DNA from: Rhynchopus sp. YZ270_cl-10
Lineage: Eukaryota; Euglenozoa; Diplonemea; Diplonemida; Diplonemidae
DNA length: 64,000 nt
Reading direction: 5' to 3'
Assembly (NCBI GenBank): GCA_964035575.1
Contig: OZ037846.1
Coordinates: forward strand, 1,453,501 to 1,517,500
Shown here: positions 10,401 through 19,907 of the stretch, in pieces
How the letters are laid out: the number at the start of each line of letters is the position of its first letter
Numbering within the stretch: position 1 is the first letter of the stretch
The notes under the pieces: model-generated
Databases searched by the model: none
Told to the model about the DNA's origin: nothing
Seen by the model: only the letters and a program-made list of their open reading frames with translations
Translations under genes and position numbers: made by a program

Positions 10401-11859
10401 ACAGTACCGTCTCCTCCGCACCAACCACCACAGCCCCGACGAAGCCGTTCCATACCTCGACACAGCAGACCCGCTAGATGCCCCTGCGATCACCTATTCT
10501 CCCGCTCATATTACACCCCCTGCGGTTCCGGCATTGGGTTGGGCAAACTCTCTTTTGGTTGACAAAAAATCAAACAACCCGAACCCTTTGACATACCGGA
10601 GTGGCGGGATTCCTCGCTTAGGCACTCTACTAAACAGCTCTTCTCCATTATTGAGCTCTCCGGTAGGGGGCACAACGTTGATGCACAGCTATACCGGAGA
10701 AATGAATTCGGGGAGCAACGGGAACAGCAACAGCCCTGCCGGATGGGAGTCTACAGTGTCCACACCTACTGCAGGGTCGGAGCGGATGTTGTCCATGCCA
10801 AAGTCTCCTGTAGGTACCTCCTATGGGTCTTCGTTGTTGGGCAGCAAGAATGGGATTGGGTTGAACACCACTGCATCAAGGCTTGCGTTGGAGAAGGAGT
10901 TTGAGTGGTCGTTCTTAGGGGGTGCCGGGACGTCCCCAATGGGGGAGTCGAATGGGCTGAAAGATAAGACGCCTGAGGCAGAACCGAGGTCGTCCTCTCG
11001 CTCCCAGGTTATGCCTATGCTGGCGGCCCCAATGTCGTTGTTTCATTCTCCTCCGTCGTCGTCGTCGTTGCTGTTGACTCCAGAGGGTTCGGATCGTCTG
11101 CCGCAATCATGGGTTTATGTAAAAGAGGGTGGAGTAAACAAACGACGTTGGTGTGTCGCAGACCCAAATGCGGTGATAGTTTATAAGGGTGAAGGGAGTG
11201 TTGGGATGGGGCCGGCGGAGGTGGACCGGATACCGTTGGGGGGTGCGTCGGTGGTGCATGACGAAGTGGCGTCGAGCATTGTGATTAGAACTGTGTCTGG
11301 TGTGCGGGAGTTGACGCATGTGTCTTCGGAAGACTGTGCGGTGTGGTTGCGGTGGTTTCGTGGGGTAAGTGGGCTGCAGGTTGTGTCGGGTGGAGGTGGT
11401 GGTGGAGGTGGTGGTGGAGGTGGTGCACCCACACCCCCTCCCATCCCACTCTTGCGCGAGAGAGGGGAGGAGAGCAGAGGTGCGGCGCTTGCGAGTCTTG
11501 TTGGGGTGGGGGCAGGGGCAGGGGTCGGGGTGGGGAACGGCAGTCTGTTCACCTCGCCGTCGTCGGCGGGGGTGAGCCTTCGGTCCCCGTCGCTATCGGG
11601 GTGCCGTGGTGGGCTGTTGGGTTCTCCTACATTTGCAGAGCCCTCGCTAGGAGGTCCAGGTAACACTGGAGGAGGGGTGGCAGGGCTCAATGGGAGTGGT
11701 GTTGGTGGTGTCGGTGGCATCGGGGGTGGTACTGTCTCTTCCAGCTCCCCTCTGCAGGCCGAGCCTGTCAAGTCGCACACCCCGCTCCGCGCGCTGTCTT
11801 CTCCTCGGGCGCTTGCATCCACCTCGCTCCTACGATCCACACTGGGTGGGTTTGACTAA
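7493..11859 (+). CDS. PH-PH/PDZ/PH scaffold protein, three exons
   Basis: Proposed exons 7493-8827, 9329-9479 and 9734-11859 give 1203 residues. Donors are GTATGG and GTATGC; acceptors are GGCAG and CACAG. The phases match (0 and 1), and exon 2 is open throughout (reads ALCAILKASGQVDYNAD...). PH-type folds: residues about 29-152 (begins RSGWLYVKI, ends DAWVEWLQDYL), about 219-302 (ends RDEWMQWLQYA), a possible third after 310, and about 950-1040 (LPQSWVYVKEGG ... WLRWFRG). A PDZ domain lies near 646-710 (PGSVAASYGIEPGMQLLAVN). The C-terminal part is Ser/Gly-rich with a Gly run near 1060. PH domains bind phosphoinositides and PDZ domains bind C-terminal peptides, so this is probably a membrane-cortex scaffold. 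It could instead be two genes if the first intron is wrong; the frame across both junctions argues against that. Confidence 0.75.
8851..9179. mobile_element. TA-flanked MITE within intron 1 of the PH/PDZ gene
   Basis: Terminal inverted repeats of at least 26 bp begin CTGGGGGGGGGCGAATAG at 8853 and end with the reverse complement at 9177, each flanked by TA. The interior carries further copies of the word GGGTCTTGTATTC/GGGTCTTCTATTC in both orientations. There is no coding capacity. The TA flank is the hallmark of Tc1/mariner-type insertion, but no transposase of that type is in the window. It occupies about two thirds of the predicted intron 8828-9328. Confidence 0.85.
9625..9676 (+). repeat. 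Dispersed 52-bp repeat (copy 1 of 3), in intron 2
   Basis: The sequence beginning AGTGGAGCACACTCTAGGGT and ending AAGTTTTCAAAAAA recurs at 14913-14966 (nearly identical) and 41783-41838 (diverged). This copy lies inside the predicted intron 9480-9733. Its function is unknown; it may be one end of an unidentified transposon. Confidence 0.8.
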
Positions 11860-13026
11860 AAGGGAGAGGGAGGAAAAACAATGGGAGGGGGATTCCGGCC
11901 CCCTATTTCTGTGTATTTAGATATTGTTGTTATAGGAAAGAATCGGTTAGGTTCCGGAAAGTGTGGAATTTTTGCGAACCCAGTATGTGTATATGTGTGT
12001 TGTGTCCTCAATTTCTTTCCCAAAGTTTTCTTCTTGTTTTGTGGGTATTTTTTTCTGTTTCGGGGAGGGGAGGGACAACACGGCGGACCTAATCAGGGGG
12101 ACTACTAGTTGTCATAACTACTGCTGAACTAGTAGTGCTGCCTGGTGTAATTACCCTAGTCGTAAAACACTAGTCATTTGGGCCTGTAGCATCTACTAGT
12201 CCTTCCTGACTGAGTCCGCTGTGAAGGCAGGGCGTTTGTTTGCCATGCTTTCTGCAGAGATAAGAGGGCATTGTTGCCGGAATGGTAAAGTAGGGACACA
12301 CATGTTTTTGCCTTTTTTTTTTTCAAAGTTTTTATTTTTGTTCTGTTTGCGTAAGGCGACTTACCACCTAGCTCAAGGGTAAGGGATAGGGTTCAGACCC
12401 TAGGTGCTCAGAAGGCGATCTGTTTCGATACCGATGCTTTTATATATTAGGCCAAATACTTTGTGTGGTGACAAAATGATTCAAACGTCTTGAAACTTTT
12501 TGGTTTATTCCTCTCCCCTTATATTGTGTACTCACCTGTGCTTTCATCCAGATGGCTGGTATCGTACGTGGGTCAGTCGGAGGTGCCTGCATCAACAACT
12601 ACAGTTTTTTTTTTGCAACTGACGCGCTGGAGAGGCCCTGGCCAAACATGGCGTGTTAGGGGAAATATATTCGTCGCACAGATTAGATCAGAGACCCCAC
12701 CCGATATGTTTTTCATTTTACCTCTTTTGTGCTCCGCCACCGACACTCCCATTTTCTGTACTTCAGGCAATAATCATAAACCATCACACACTGACACAGT
12801 CCGCGTGTGCTGGAAACAATCAATTTTTTCAAAAAAAAAGGCCAAATATGGAGTGGGGGTGGAAGCGTGCAATGCAACAAACGGTCGAGATCTGATCAAG
12901 CGAAACGGATATATTTTTTTTTTTTTGCTCAAGGTCTCTTGATTTTCAAACCCATTTTTTATATGTTGTCTCCTTGCTCAGAGACACGAAGGGGGAAGTG
13001 GTGAACACAAGAGGTGGCAACACAAA

Positions 13027-13061
13027 AAGGTGCTACTTTTATTCTAGAAAAGTAGCACCTT
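13027..13061. other. Perfect hairpin, 14-bp stem
   Basis: AAGGTGCTACTTTT and its exact reverse complement are separated by 7 nt. It is isolated in AT-rich DNA 280 bp before the hAT-type element at 13345. It could be the remnant of a foldback element or an RNA structure; nothing indicates which. Confidence 0.85.
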
Positions 13062-13344
13062 CATTCGGTGTGTTCAGCGAAAGAAGTGAAAATTATTTGA
13101 GTAGAAAAACCACCTGTATTTTGACCCATTTATTTGCCGATGTTTGCTATCATTTGCCATCAAACGTCAAAACAGTGGCAAACATGGGTCAAATTCAGAT
13201 GGAAAAAAGCTCCAGAATGAAAGTATTATTTTGTGAAGCGAACAATAAGCAACCTTTTTTTCCCTCTCCCCATTGTACAGTCTTTTGAGCAACAAACAAA
13301 GAGTAACGAGCCTCTTGAGCATTTTTTTTTAGTGCCTATGCACA

Positions 13345-14044
13345 CAGGGTCCTCAGCCTGCACCCCTCTCTGGGAATTTTGGGGGTGCAAAAATTTTTCT
13401 GTACAAAACCCTTCAGAAAAGTCCATTCCGAGCTTTCTCCCCACACAAGCGGTCGTCGCGCGCGCTTCGCGCGCGCTCCTCCCTGACAAAGTTGGAAGAG
13501 GTGCGAAAATTCACGGGAAAATGGGGAAACCAGGGCCTGACGCTATTTTTTTTGGGTTTTTGTGAAATCGTGGGAGGCTCAAAAAAATTTTCCTGCGCCC
13601 GTTTTTTTTATTTCACATTGGGGTGTCTTTCCGCGAGCGAAGCGAGCGGAAAAAATTTTTAAGGTGTACCTCCGCGAGCGCAGCGAGCGGAAAATTACAC
13701 TCAGTACCCATGCATAAAACGAAATACACTTCCACATAATCACTTCGCTTGCTTTCCTGGACTGCTAAAGGTGGCGACAATCGCAGGGAGCATCCCTGGC
13801 ACCACTTTCACACATTGTGAGTGTGACAGCCACCTAGTGGTGCTTGGCTGTGTCTGTTGTGGTGCTGACGAAAAGCCAGAGAATCCCTGCTGAAGCCTGA
13901 AATCCCCCAAAAATTTTTTTTCGCCCCAAAAAAACTTTTTTTTTTTTTGGGGGGGGTGCAAAAATATTTTTTGCACCCCCCGACTTTTCTTTTTTTTTTT
14001 TTTTGGGTGCAAAATTTTTTTTTTGCACCCCCTTGAGGACCCTG
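13345..14044. mobile_element. Non-autonomous hAT element, 700 bp
   Basis: Ends are CAGGGTCCTCA and TGAGGACCCTG. The flanking 8 bp are identical (TATGCACA at 13337-13344 and 14045-14052), the exact target duplication length of hAT transposons. The terminal 11 bp are identical to those of the transposase-bearing element at 55013-58389, so that family is the likely source of mobility. Inside are a GC palindrome (CGCGCGCGCTTCGCGCGCGC near 13458), GCGAGCGAAGCGAGC-like repeats and long A/T runs. It encodes no transposase. Confidence 0.93.
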
Positions 14045-14450
14045 TATGCACAGGCGTTTGCACTTTCAACTTCTCTCTGGGTACATTTTTGTGTACCCTA
14101 TTTTACCTTCTATTCAGTAGAATAGTTAGTATAATATTATGAAGCAACCTCTCTCTTTTTTTGCACATAGAACAACCCCTCGTGTGCAAACCTATGAAGC
14201 ACCTGCGAGATATATCGAGAGGGGAGGGTCTCAGTTATATATTCACTCTTGATTTAGCAAATAAAACGGCTGTAGTAAAAAAAGGTGGTGTTAAATATTC
14301 CACAAAAAAACCCCCCGTAAAACGAAGCAACAAAAAACAACTGATTTTTTTTTTTTAGCAAATAATACTCAGTTGTAAATAAGAAGTGGAAAGCAAATCA
14401 TAACTGAGACTCCCTTCCTCTTGACTTTATTTTTTTTTCTTCTAACGATA

Positions 14451-14551
14451 TACAGGACAAGAAACTTGGCGACCAAATACGCGGATTTTGGGGGTGTTCT
14501 TGCAATTGGACAGGCGACTTTTTGGTCGCCAATATTACTTGTCCTGCTGTA
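14451..14551. mobile_element. Small TA-flanked inverted-repeat element
   Basis: Left end TACAGGACAAG...TTGGCGACCAAA and right end TTTGGTCGCCAA...CTTGTCCTGCTGTA form an inverted repeat with small indels. About 100 bp, no coding capacity, TA at both borders. Confidence 0.75.
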
Positions 14552-14759
14552 GTGTGTTCTCTCAAACTCCTAATCATTTAGAGTACGGAGAGGGAAGGGG
14601 GTAACGGAAAAGCGCAGAAAACGCATCTTTCAATGCCACACCAATTGTCTTCTCTCAACCCAGGGCTTACGGGAATGCAACCCGTCCCTCTTTTTGTATT
14701 TTTTTTTGTTTGTTTTTGATTTTTGTTTTTTTCTCTTCTTTGAATGGAATAGTATAGTG

Positions 14760-14879
14760 TAGGCTGATTGATGTGGGCCTGGCATGCCCCATTTTTCAAT
14801 TTATTCCACCGATTTTTCAACCGATCACCCACCGACCACCATGGATTACCACCAACCAGGCCCAGCGTCAATCAGACTA
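14760..14879. mobile_element. TAGGCTGATTGA MITE, copy 1
   Basis: Ends TAGGCTGATTGATGTGGGCC and its near reverse complement (GGCCCAGCGTCAATCAGACTA) make a 23-bp inverted repeat with a few mismatches. A second member with the same ends and ACCGATCACC-rich interior is at 43692-43798. TA lies at both borders. Confidence 0.85.
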
Positions 14880-14912
14880 CTATGAAATTGAAAAAGAAAA
14901 AAGAAAATCGTT

Positions 14913-14966
14913 AGTGGAGCACACTCTAGGGTGGCTACACTAATACAACCAAGTTTTCAAAAAAAA
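14913..14966 (+). repeat. Dispersed 52-bp repeat (copy 2 of 3)
   Basis: Nearly identical to 9625-9676 over the whole unit (AGTGGAGCACACTCTAGGGT ... TTTTCAAAAAA). It starts about 35 bp after the MITE at 14760-14879. Confidence 0.85.
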
Positions 14967-15169
14967 TCAAACAAATTGCCCGCGGTTCGATAACCTGCGG
15001 AGATCCAGCGCCTGCGTCCGCAGAGACGTTTGCGCTTACAACTTCTATTTTATTGACTAAGCACAAGAGGCTTAGGTTCATCTTGTAAACCTATGTTTTG
15101 TATTTTTGAGGGAATTTTTTTGGCGTCCAAAATCATTTTTCGAGTAGAAAAGCTCGATAAACGTTTTCC

Positions 15170-15274
15170 TACCGTATTCCGAAAAATTATCGGCCGTACT
15201 AATGTTCGACCTTGTCAGGATTTTTTAGGAAAGTTCGAACCTTTTTCCTGTCGATAATTTGTACGAATACAGTA
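15170..15274. mobile_element. TA-flanked inverted-repeat element
   Basis: TACCGTATTCCG...AAATTATCGGC at the left and GTCGATAATTTGTACGAATA at the right form an imperfect inverted repeat of about 25 bp, with inner GTTCGA/TTCGAAC arms. TA at both borders; no coding content. Confidence 0.65.
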
Positions 15275-16213
15275 TTTTCTTTTTGAACGCATTGTGTAGC
15301 TGAATGGAGGGGCAAAAAAAGTATGTGAGAAGTGCGAGTCACCCACCCCCTAGGGTCCCACCCCTTCATCCATCCTTTTTGAAAAAGCAGTAAAGGTTCC
15401 CTTACAACCACTGCGACAGAGTAAGCCGGAAACTACATTAAAGTTCGCACATCGCTTTGGTTAAGGATCTAAAAAGCTAAACAAACACAAAACACAACAT
15501 AGCAAAAACAAAGAGTACAAAACAGAACAGAAAACATCTACAAACCCCTCTTCAGCCAAGACAAAGTACTACAATGAAATACAGTACAAAAACAAACAGA
15601 GTAGCAAAAACAAAACCCGAGCTCACTTACTTCGCACAAGGAGTTGCTCCCCTTGGGTTCCAATTATACCCGTTTCGTTGACTGACGAGCGGTAGCGGGA
15701 GTAGGACATCTCAACGTAGACGAAATGGAAGTAAGCTGGGCGGAGGGTGGGCGTGGCGTGGATATATTCTGTTGCGACACAGTGATTTTTCCAAGTTTTC
15801 AACAAAAAACAAATACAAAACAAACGAACCTTCAAACCCCCTTCATCCAATAATTCGCTATTCCTAGAGGTGTCGACGGACGACCTTTTCAAAACCTTCC
15901 CTCTCTTCAAAAGCAGTAGCGACATGCTCCTGTCTATTTTCAACAAAAAAAAAAAAAAAAAAAAAAAGGTTTTAGAGGTCACGGATCACCTTTTTGTGTA
16001 TATTTTTTTTTTTCCAGTGCAATACTTTTTTGAAGTACGAGAGGACCCCACTCTGGGGGTCCTCGATTTCGTCAAACAAAATTTTTTAAAAAAGGTACAC
16101 CTCCCCCACAACTTTCATTCAAACCCACAACCGCCCTTGAGCACTCTCCAATAGCACAGCTATGTTCTTGCTGTGTTGTCGATCCTACACCCCAGACCAC
16201 CCCTCCCTAGGCA

Positions 16214-16400
16214 CACAGTGCGGACGAGTCGTACCGAGTGAGACAAGTGGCGATACTCGCCTCCAATACTCGTCTCCATACTCGTCGTGACGAGTTGAGA
16301 CGAGTACGTTTTGTAGGCACTTACCGAAGAGACGAGTCCAGACGAGTGAGACGAGTGACAATACGAGTTTTCGGGCTGAGACCCAAAAAAACGAGTTTAG
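16214..16400. repeat. Degenerate GACGAGT-rich cluster
   Basis: The hexamer ACTCGT or its complement ACGAGT occurs more than ten times in under 200 bp, in both orientations and with irregular spacing. It is not a clean tandem array. Function unknown. Confidence 0.7.
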
Positions 16401-16954
16401 GCGACTATTTGGGGGACAATGGAAGATAAAAACGGGGGAATTATGTCAAATTCGGGATCTGGTGGGTATTCAGTTTGAATCGCTGTCCTCAGTGTTGAAG
16501 TATTCTTACGTTGCCTGCGTGCTTGTGCAGTTGTGCAGTTCTTGCTTCCAGGGAGCCTCCTTACAGAGTCTCAAAGAGCAGTCTGAAGTTCTGCAAAAGT
16601 AATGATGACGGACCAGACGTTTTGTCCTACCGATGTTCGACCCGTAGAAACGGTGTGCCTGTCTCTAGGAAAATCCCTCACTGCACGATTAATGTCCTCC
16701 GGCTTGCTGGTGGCGAATTAGAAACTGTTCCCACCCCCCTGGATGCACTCCCTGCTTCTCCGGCTATCCGTTTCTTGATGGACTCCATCTCTTCACCCAC
16801 CTTCAATGGAGCTTCTCGTCTTTGGGCTTGCAGATGCTGACACCCTGCCCGGCGCATCATTCGTATAATTAATTATACACGAATTCGAATTTTACATCCT
16901 AGCTCCCCTCCCCCACCAGCGCCTCACAGCAACTCACAGGGCAACCGAGTGTTG

Positions 16955-17094
16955 TGAAAGAAAAATCGACGCAGGAGCCTTTTTATCGGAAACTGTTTTC
17001 TTCTCCGCAAAACACACAACACCACTTTGACAGAAAAAAACTTCACACAATCTGTTTTTCATCTTTTTTTTAAAAATCCCAACAGGGGAGGAGT
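16955..17094 (+). repeat. Leader of cyclase gene, duplicated at 27858-28012
   Basis: The 140 bp directly upstream of the cyclase start (CGACGCAGGAG, GGAAACTGTTTTCTTCTCCG, CACTTTGACAGAAAAAA, TTTTTCATCTTTTT, CCCAACAG) recur with about 85 percent similarity by eye at 27858-28012, where no cyclase follows. The block ends in the pyrimidine-AG acceptor 11 nt before the ATG at 17106. Confidence 0.8.
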
Positions 17095-17105
17095 GAGGCT
17101 GCGCA

Positions 17106-19163
17106 ATGTCTCTCAAAAGAACGCTCCCCTGCCTGCACAGAGCGTTCACCTTGGATGGGGCGCTCGGAGAGAGGGAGCTGAAGAAGCGTGCGCTCTTCTT
17201 TGTACTATCTGTCTCTGCGTTTGTGCTGACCGTGGCCGCAATGATCTCTGGACACAACAGGGAACGCACCGTATACTTTGTGGCAGCCGTGCTCACGATA
17301 TGTACCTGCCTGGGGACGGTGGTGATCCTTCTTTCAACGAAGCGGCCACTCACAACACGCGTTGAGGTGTGTCTTATCTATTGCTTCTGTGGATGTGTGT
17401 TCCTGTGGGATCTCGAGGCAAGGACGTTGTCGCAAAGCACCTGGCCGTTGTTGGTGCTCGCCATTGATCTGTTATTGGTGATGCAGGTGCCCACAGTGTT
17501 TACGGTAGGTCTTGTCGTGTTTACGTGTGTTTGGATGTTCGTGATGGGTGTGGAGCAGGGCTTCAGGTTTGGTCTGTTTGACATCCCCGGGTTGAACCCG
17601 GTGGAAGGGAGGATAGAGTATTTCCGTAAGATGTCTGACTGTGTCGCGCCGCCGTGTAAGATGGGCTTCCCGCCTGCCACTCTGATGCCCAGTGTTGCGG
17701 TCTTTGTGGTGGATTTTCTAGCGACAAGGGGATTTGCGCGTGATGTGCTGCAGGAGCAAGCCACGATGCAGAGCACGATACGCACCGTGCAGGAGATTGC
17801 CTCGCTGCTTGCGGGGTACGACGTGGAGGGTGTCGGGCGGCTGCTTGCGATGAGAGGTGCGGAGCTGCCGGAGGAGATGCACGGCACCCTGCAGACGCTG
17901 GAGGCAAACCTGCGCCGCTACCGGCCCTACCTCCCGGCTGCGCTCTTTGAGGAAGCTGAGATGGACGGAGGCGACGTGCAGCACACCACAGTACCACCGC
18001 CAGGGCTCACGACAGGGAGTGCCGCCATAGTCTTCACAGACATCCGTGCGTCGACGTCGATCTGGGAGAACGCGCCTGAGGGGATGCGTGCTGGACTGCA
18101 GATCCACAACGCTGTGATGCGTGATGTGATGCGGATGTGTGGTGGGTACGAGGTGAAGACCATTGGCGACGCATTCATGGTCGCCTTCGCCGCCACAGCG
18201 GACGGCGTCAACTTCGCGCTTCGGGTTCACGAACGACTCTTCGCAGCAGACTGGCCGGCCGCACTTCTTGAGGACGCACCGATCTGCGCACCACAAGGAG
18301 ACATTTGGGGTGGGCTCACTGTGCGCATTGGGGTCAACTCTGGGGCCATCACTCTTGAGCAGAACCCTTTGACGGGACGCACTGACTATTTTGGGCCTAC
18401 AGTAAACCTGGCTTCTCGCCTGGAGAGCACTTGCACACCAGGAGCTGTGGCCTTGCCATATGATCTGTGGACAACTGACTGCGGTGCGTGCAACGCTGCT
18501 GTGGGGTGCACTGTGCCGACAGAACTGAAGGGCATATCCGGAACGACTGACGTGCTGAGCATCTGGCCCGTCTCGCTTGCGGGGCGGGAGCTCTCCCCTG
18601 TCCGCGAGGACTCCGGTGGCTGGCACACAACGAGCGACGTTCTTGACTTTGACAACTCCGGCACACTGTCGTTCACGGCGTCGCACTCCGCACGCCAGGC
18701 GCACGCCACCGTCGCTGTGGCAGAGCTGCGTGTGGACGACACCGACGCGGCAGCGCTGCACGACATGAACACCGACCTTGCAACGCTCACAGCCGCGTTG
18801 GACCGCAGCTGTGGGAGTCTGGTGACCCTCCTCGGCAGCCGTGTCTGCCTCGCTTGGAACGTGACCCGTTCTGCCCCTGCACACATGGAGAACGCTATCC
18901 GCTTTGCACAGACCACGTCCCTCCGTGGAGCAGGCCTAGCCAGCGGGGTAGTCCACCACGGCGATGTAGGTGCACGTAGACAACGCTTCGTGACCGTCAT
19001 GGGCGCAACAGTACGCCGCTCCTGGACCCTCTGCGAGCAAGCCTGGGGAAGCGATGGGGTGTGTCTCTTCCAGCTGCCCGAAGGCTCCAGGTGCCCCTCC
19101 TCACTGGAGCACGTTCTCGTGCTGCAGAAGGAGTCTGGTGTGTACCAAGTCTTAAAAGAGTGA
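17106..19163 (+). CDS. Six-pass membrane adenylate cyclase (class III)
   Basis: 685 residues. Six membrane segments occupy about residues 28-230, followed by the linker QEIASLLAGYDVEGVGRLL and YRPYLPAALF. Residues about 300-460 are a complete class III catalytic domain: metal-binding Asp in IVFTDIRAS (about 312), second Asp in YEVKTIGDAFMVAF (about 355), and the transition-state Asn/Arg in YFGPTVNLASRLES (about 434 and 438). Lys in EVKTIGD and Asp in TDYFG are the adenine-selecting residues, so the product should be cAMP. A second, degenerate cyclase-like domain follows (residues about 530-670). It is the only catalytically intact member of the three paralogues here. The motif set resembles kinetoplastid receptor cyclases, but the six-pass N-terminus differs from their single-pass form. 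Confidence 0.92.
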   Translation: MSLKRTLPCLHRAFTLDGALGERELKKRALFFVLSVSAFVLTVAAMISGHNRERTVYFVAAVLTICTCLGTVVILLSTKRPLTTRVEVCLIYCFCGCVFLWDLEARTLSQSTWPLLVLAIDLLLVMQVPTVFTVGLVVFTCVWMFVMGVEQGFRFGLFDIPGLNPVEGRIEYFRKMSDCVAPPCKMGFPPATLMPSVAVFVVDFLATRGFARDVLQEQATMQSTIRTVQEIASLLAGYDVEGVGRLLAMRGAELPEEMHGTLQTLEANLRRYRPYLPAALFEEAEMDGGDVQHTTVPPPGLTTGSAAIVFTDIRASTSIWENAPEGMRAGLQIHNAVMRDVMRMCGGYEVKTIGDAFMVAFAATADGVNFALRVHERLFAADWPAALLEDAPICAPQGDIWGGLTVRIGVNSGAITLEQNPLTGRTDYFGPTVNLASRLESTCTPGAVALPYDLWTTDCGACNAAVGCTVPTELKGISGTTDVLSIWPVSLAGRELSPVREDSGGWHTTSDVLDFDNSGTLSFTASHSARQAHATVAVAELRVDDTDAAALHDMNTDLATLTAALDRSCGSLVTLLGSRVCLAWNVTRSAPAHMENAIRFAQTTSLRGAGLASGVVHHGDVGARRQRFVTVMGATVRRSWTLCEQAWGSDGVCLFQLPEGSRCPSSLEHVLVLQKESGVYQVLKE

Positions 19164-19907
19164 AGGACGGTTGCAATATTCCGGCATCTCACAGTAAAAA
19201 AAAATATTTGCGTTCTTCTACCCACCCCGGACTCTTTACATAGCTCGGGTACCGATCAGCTCTTTTCTTCTTCTGTTTTTTTTTTTGAGGCGCCATTTTG
19301 ACAATTTTGTATTCACATACAACGTTTCATAGAATAACAGACTTCGATCGAATGATTGGAAGCGTGTGTGTGTACTTCCGAAATACAATGTCTCTTTTTC
19401 TGTCTTTGGTAATGGTTCATTTGTGTTCTTTTATTGCCCTTTGCTTCGTCCCCTTTCTACGATGTGTCCAATGCAAGTAGAAAAACTCGAATGTTTTCCG
19501 AACCCCTCTGATTTTGCGTTCTTTTTTTTAATCCCTGATTGCATACAGTAAGACAACAAACACCGGTGGGGTAAAAATATAGGTGGATTTTGGGATTTCA
19601 AAGCTCTAAGGAGGGTTTTTACCCCACCGATGTTTGTTGTCTTACTGTATGTTGAAATAGTTTTTGTGGGTCTTGAAGGTATCGTTATCCCTACCCTACC
19701 CGCTTTGTCGTATCACACGGACAGCTGATGCACGAGAGTGCGGTCACAGTGATTACAACAAGGTTCTGTAGTGCAATGTATTGCGATTTTGACCTTGGTT
19801 GTGCTTTCATCTGGGGGCTACCATCGTGTGGTTGCCATGTGTAGACGCCCTTCTCTTCAAGCCTTTTTAATTATCATTCCACAGCTCCACTTACAAAACA
19901 CTAACAA
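19164..19907. other. Intergenic between cyclase and UBL/propeller gene
   Basis: Contains the hairpin element at 19544-19649 and otherwise AT-rich DNA. The last stretch ends TTATCATTCCACAG, 23 nt before the next ATG, a likely splice acceptor. Confidence 0.6.
19544..19649. mobile_element. Mariner-like MITE, near-perfect hairpin
   Basis: TIRs of about 34 bp begin CAGTAAGACAACAAACA and are flanked by TA on both sides; only about 35 bp separate the arms. CAGT ends after a TA target are typical of Tc1/mariner elements. No coding capacity. Confidence 0.88.

Larger units (their letters stand above)
11860..17105. other. 5.2-kb intergenic region packed with short elements
   Basis: No convincing host gene. 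Beyond the elements listed separately it holds an ACTAGT-rich imperfect inverted repeat (12093-12209), a dispersed CTGTACTTCAG block (to 12766), a small hairpin at 16042-16066 (GAGGACCCC/GGGGTCCTC), and at about 16500-16860 a GC-richer stretch whose minus strand has a helical reading frame (LKVGEEMESIKKRIAGEAG) that may be a decayed gene piece. A 70-bp block at 15295-15365 recurs at 42150-42235. Confidence 0.55.

Noticed and set aside
12093-12209. ACTAGT-rich inverted repeat as a transposon
   Set aside because: Ends match only weakly and no target duplication was found; kept as a note in the intergenic entry.
12370-12410. tRNA-like A and B box words (TAGCTCAAGGGT, GGTTCAGACCC)
   Set aside because: The boxes are too close together and no cloverleaf or acceptor stem can be formed.
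14970-15010. GGTTCGATAACC resembling a T-arm
   Set aside because: No anticodon or acceptor arm around it.
17378-19225. Long minus-strand frames over the active cyclase
   Set aside because: Shadows of the plus-strand cyclase, whose catalytic motifs are unmistakable; Arg/Ser-rich products without domains.
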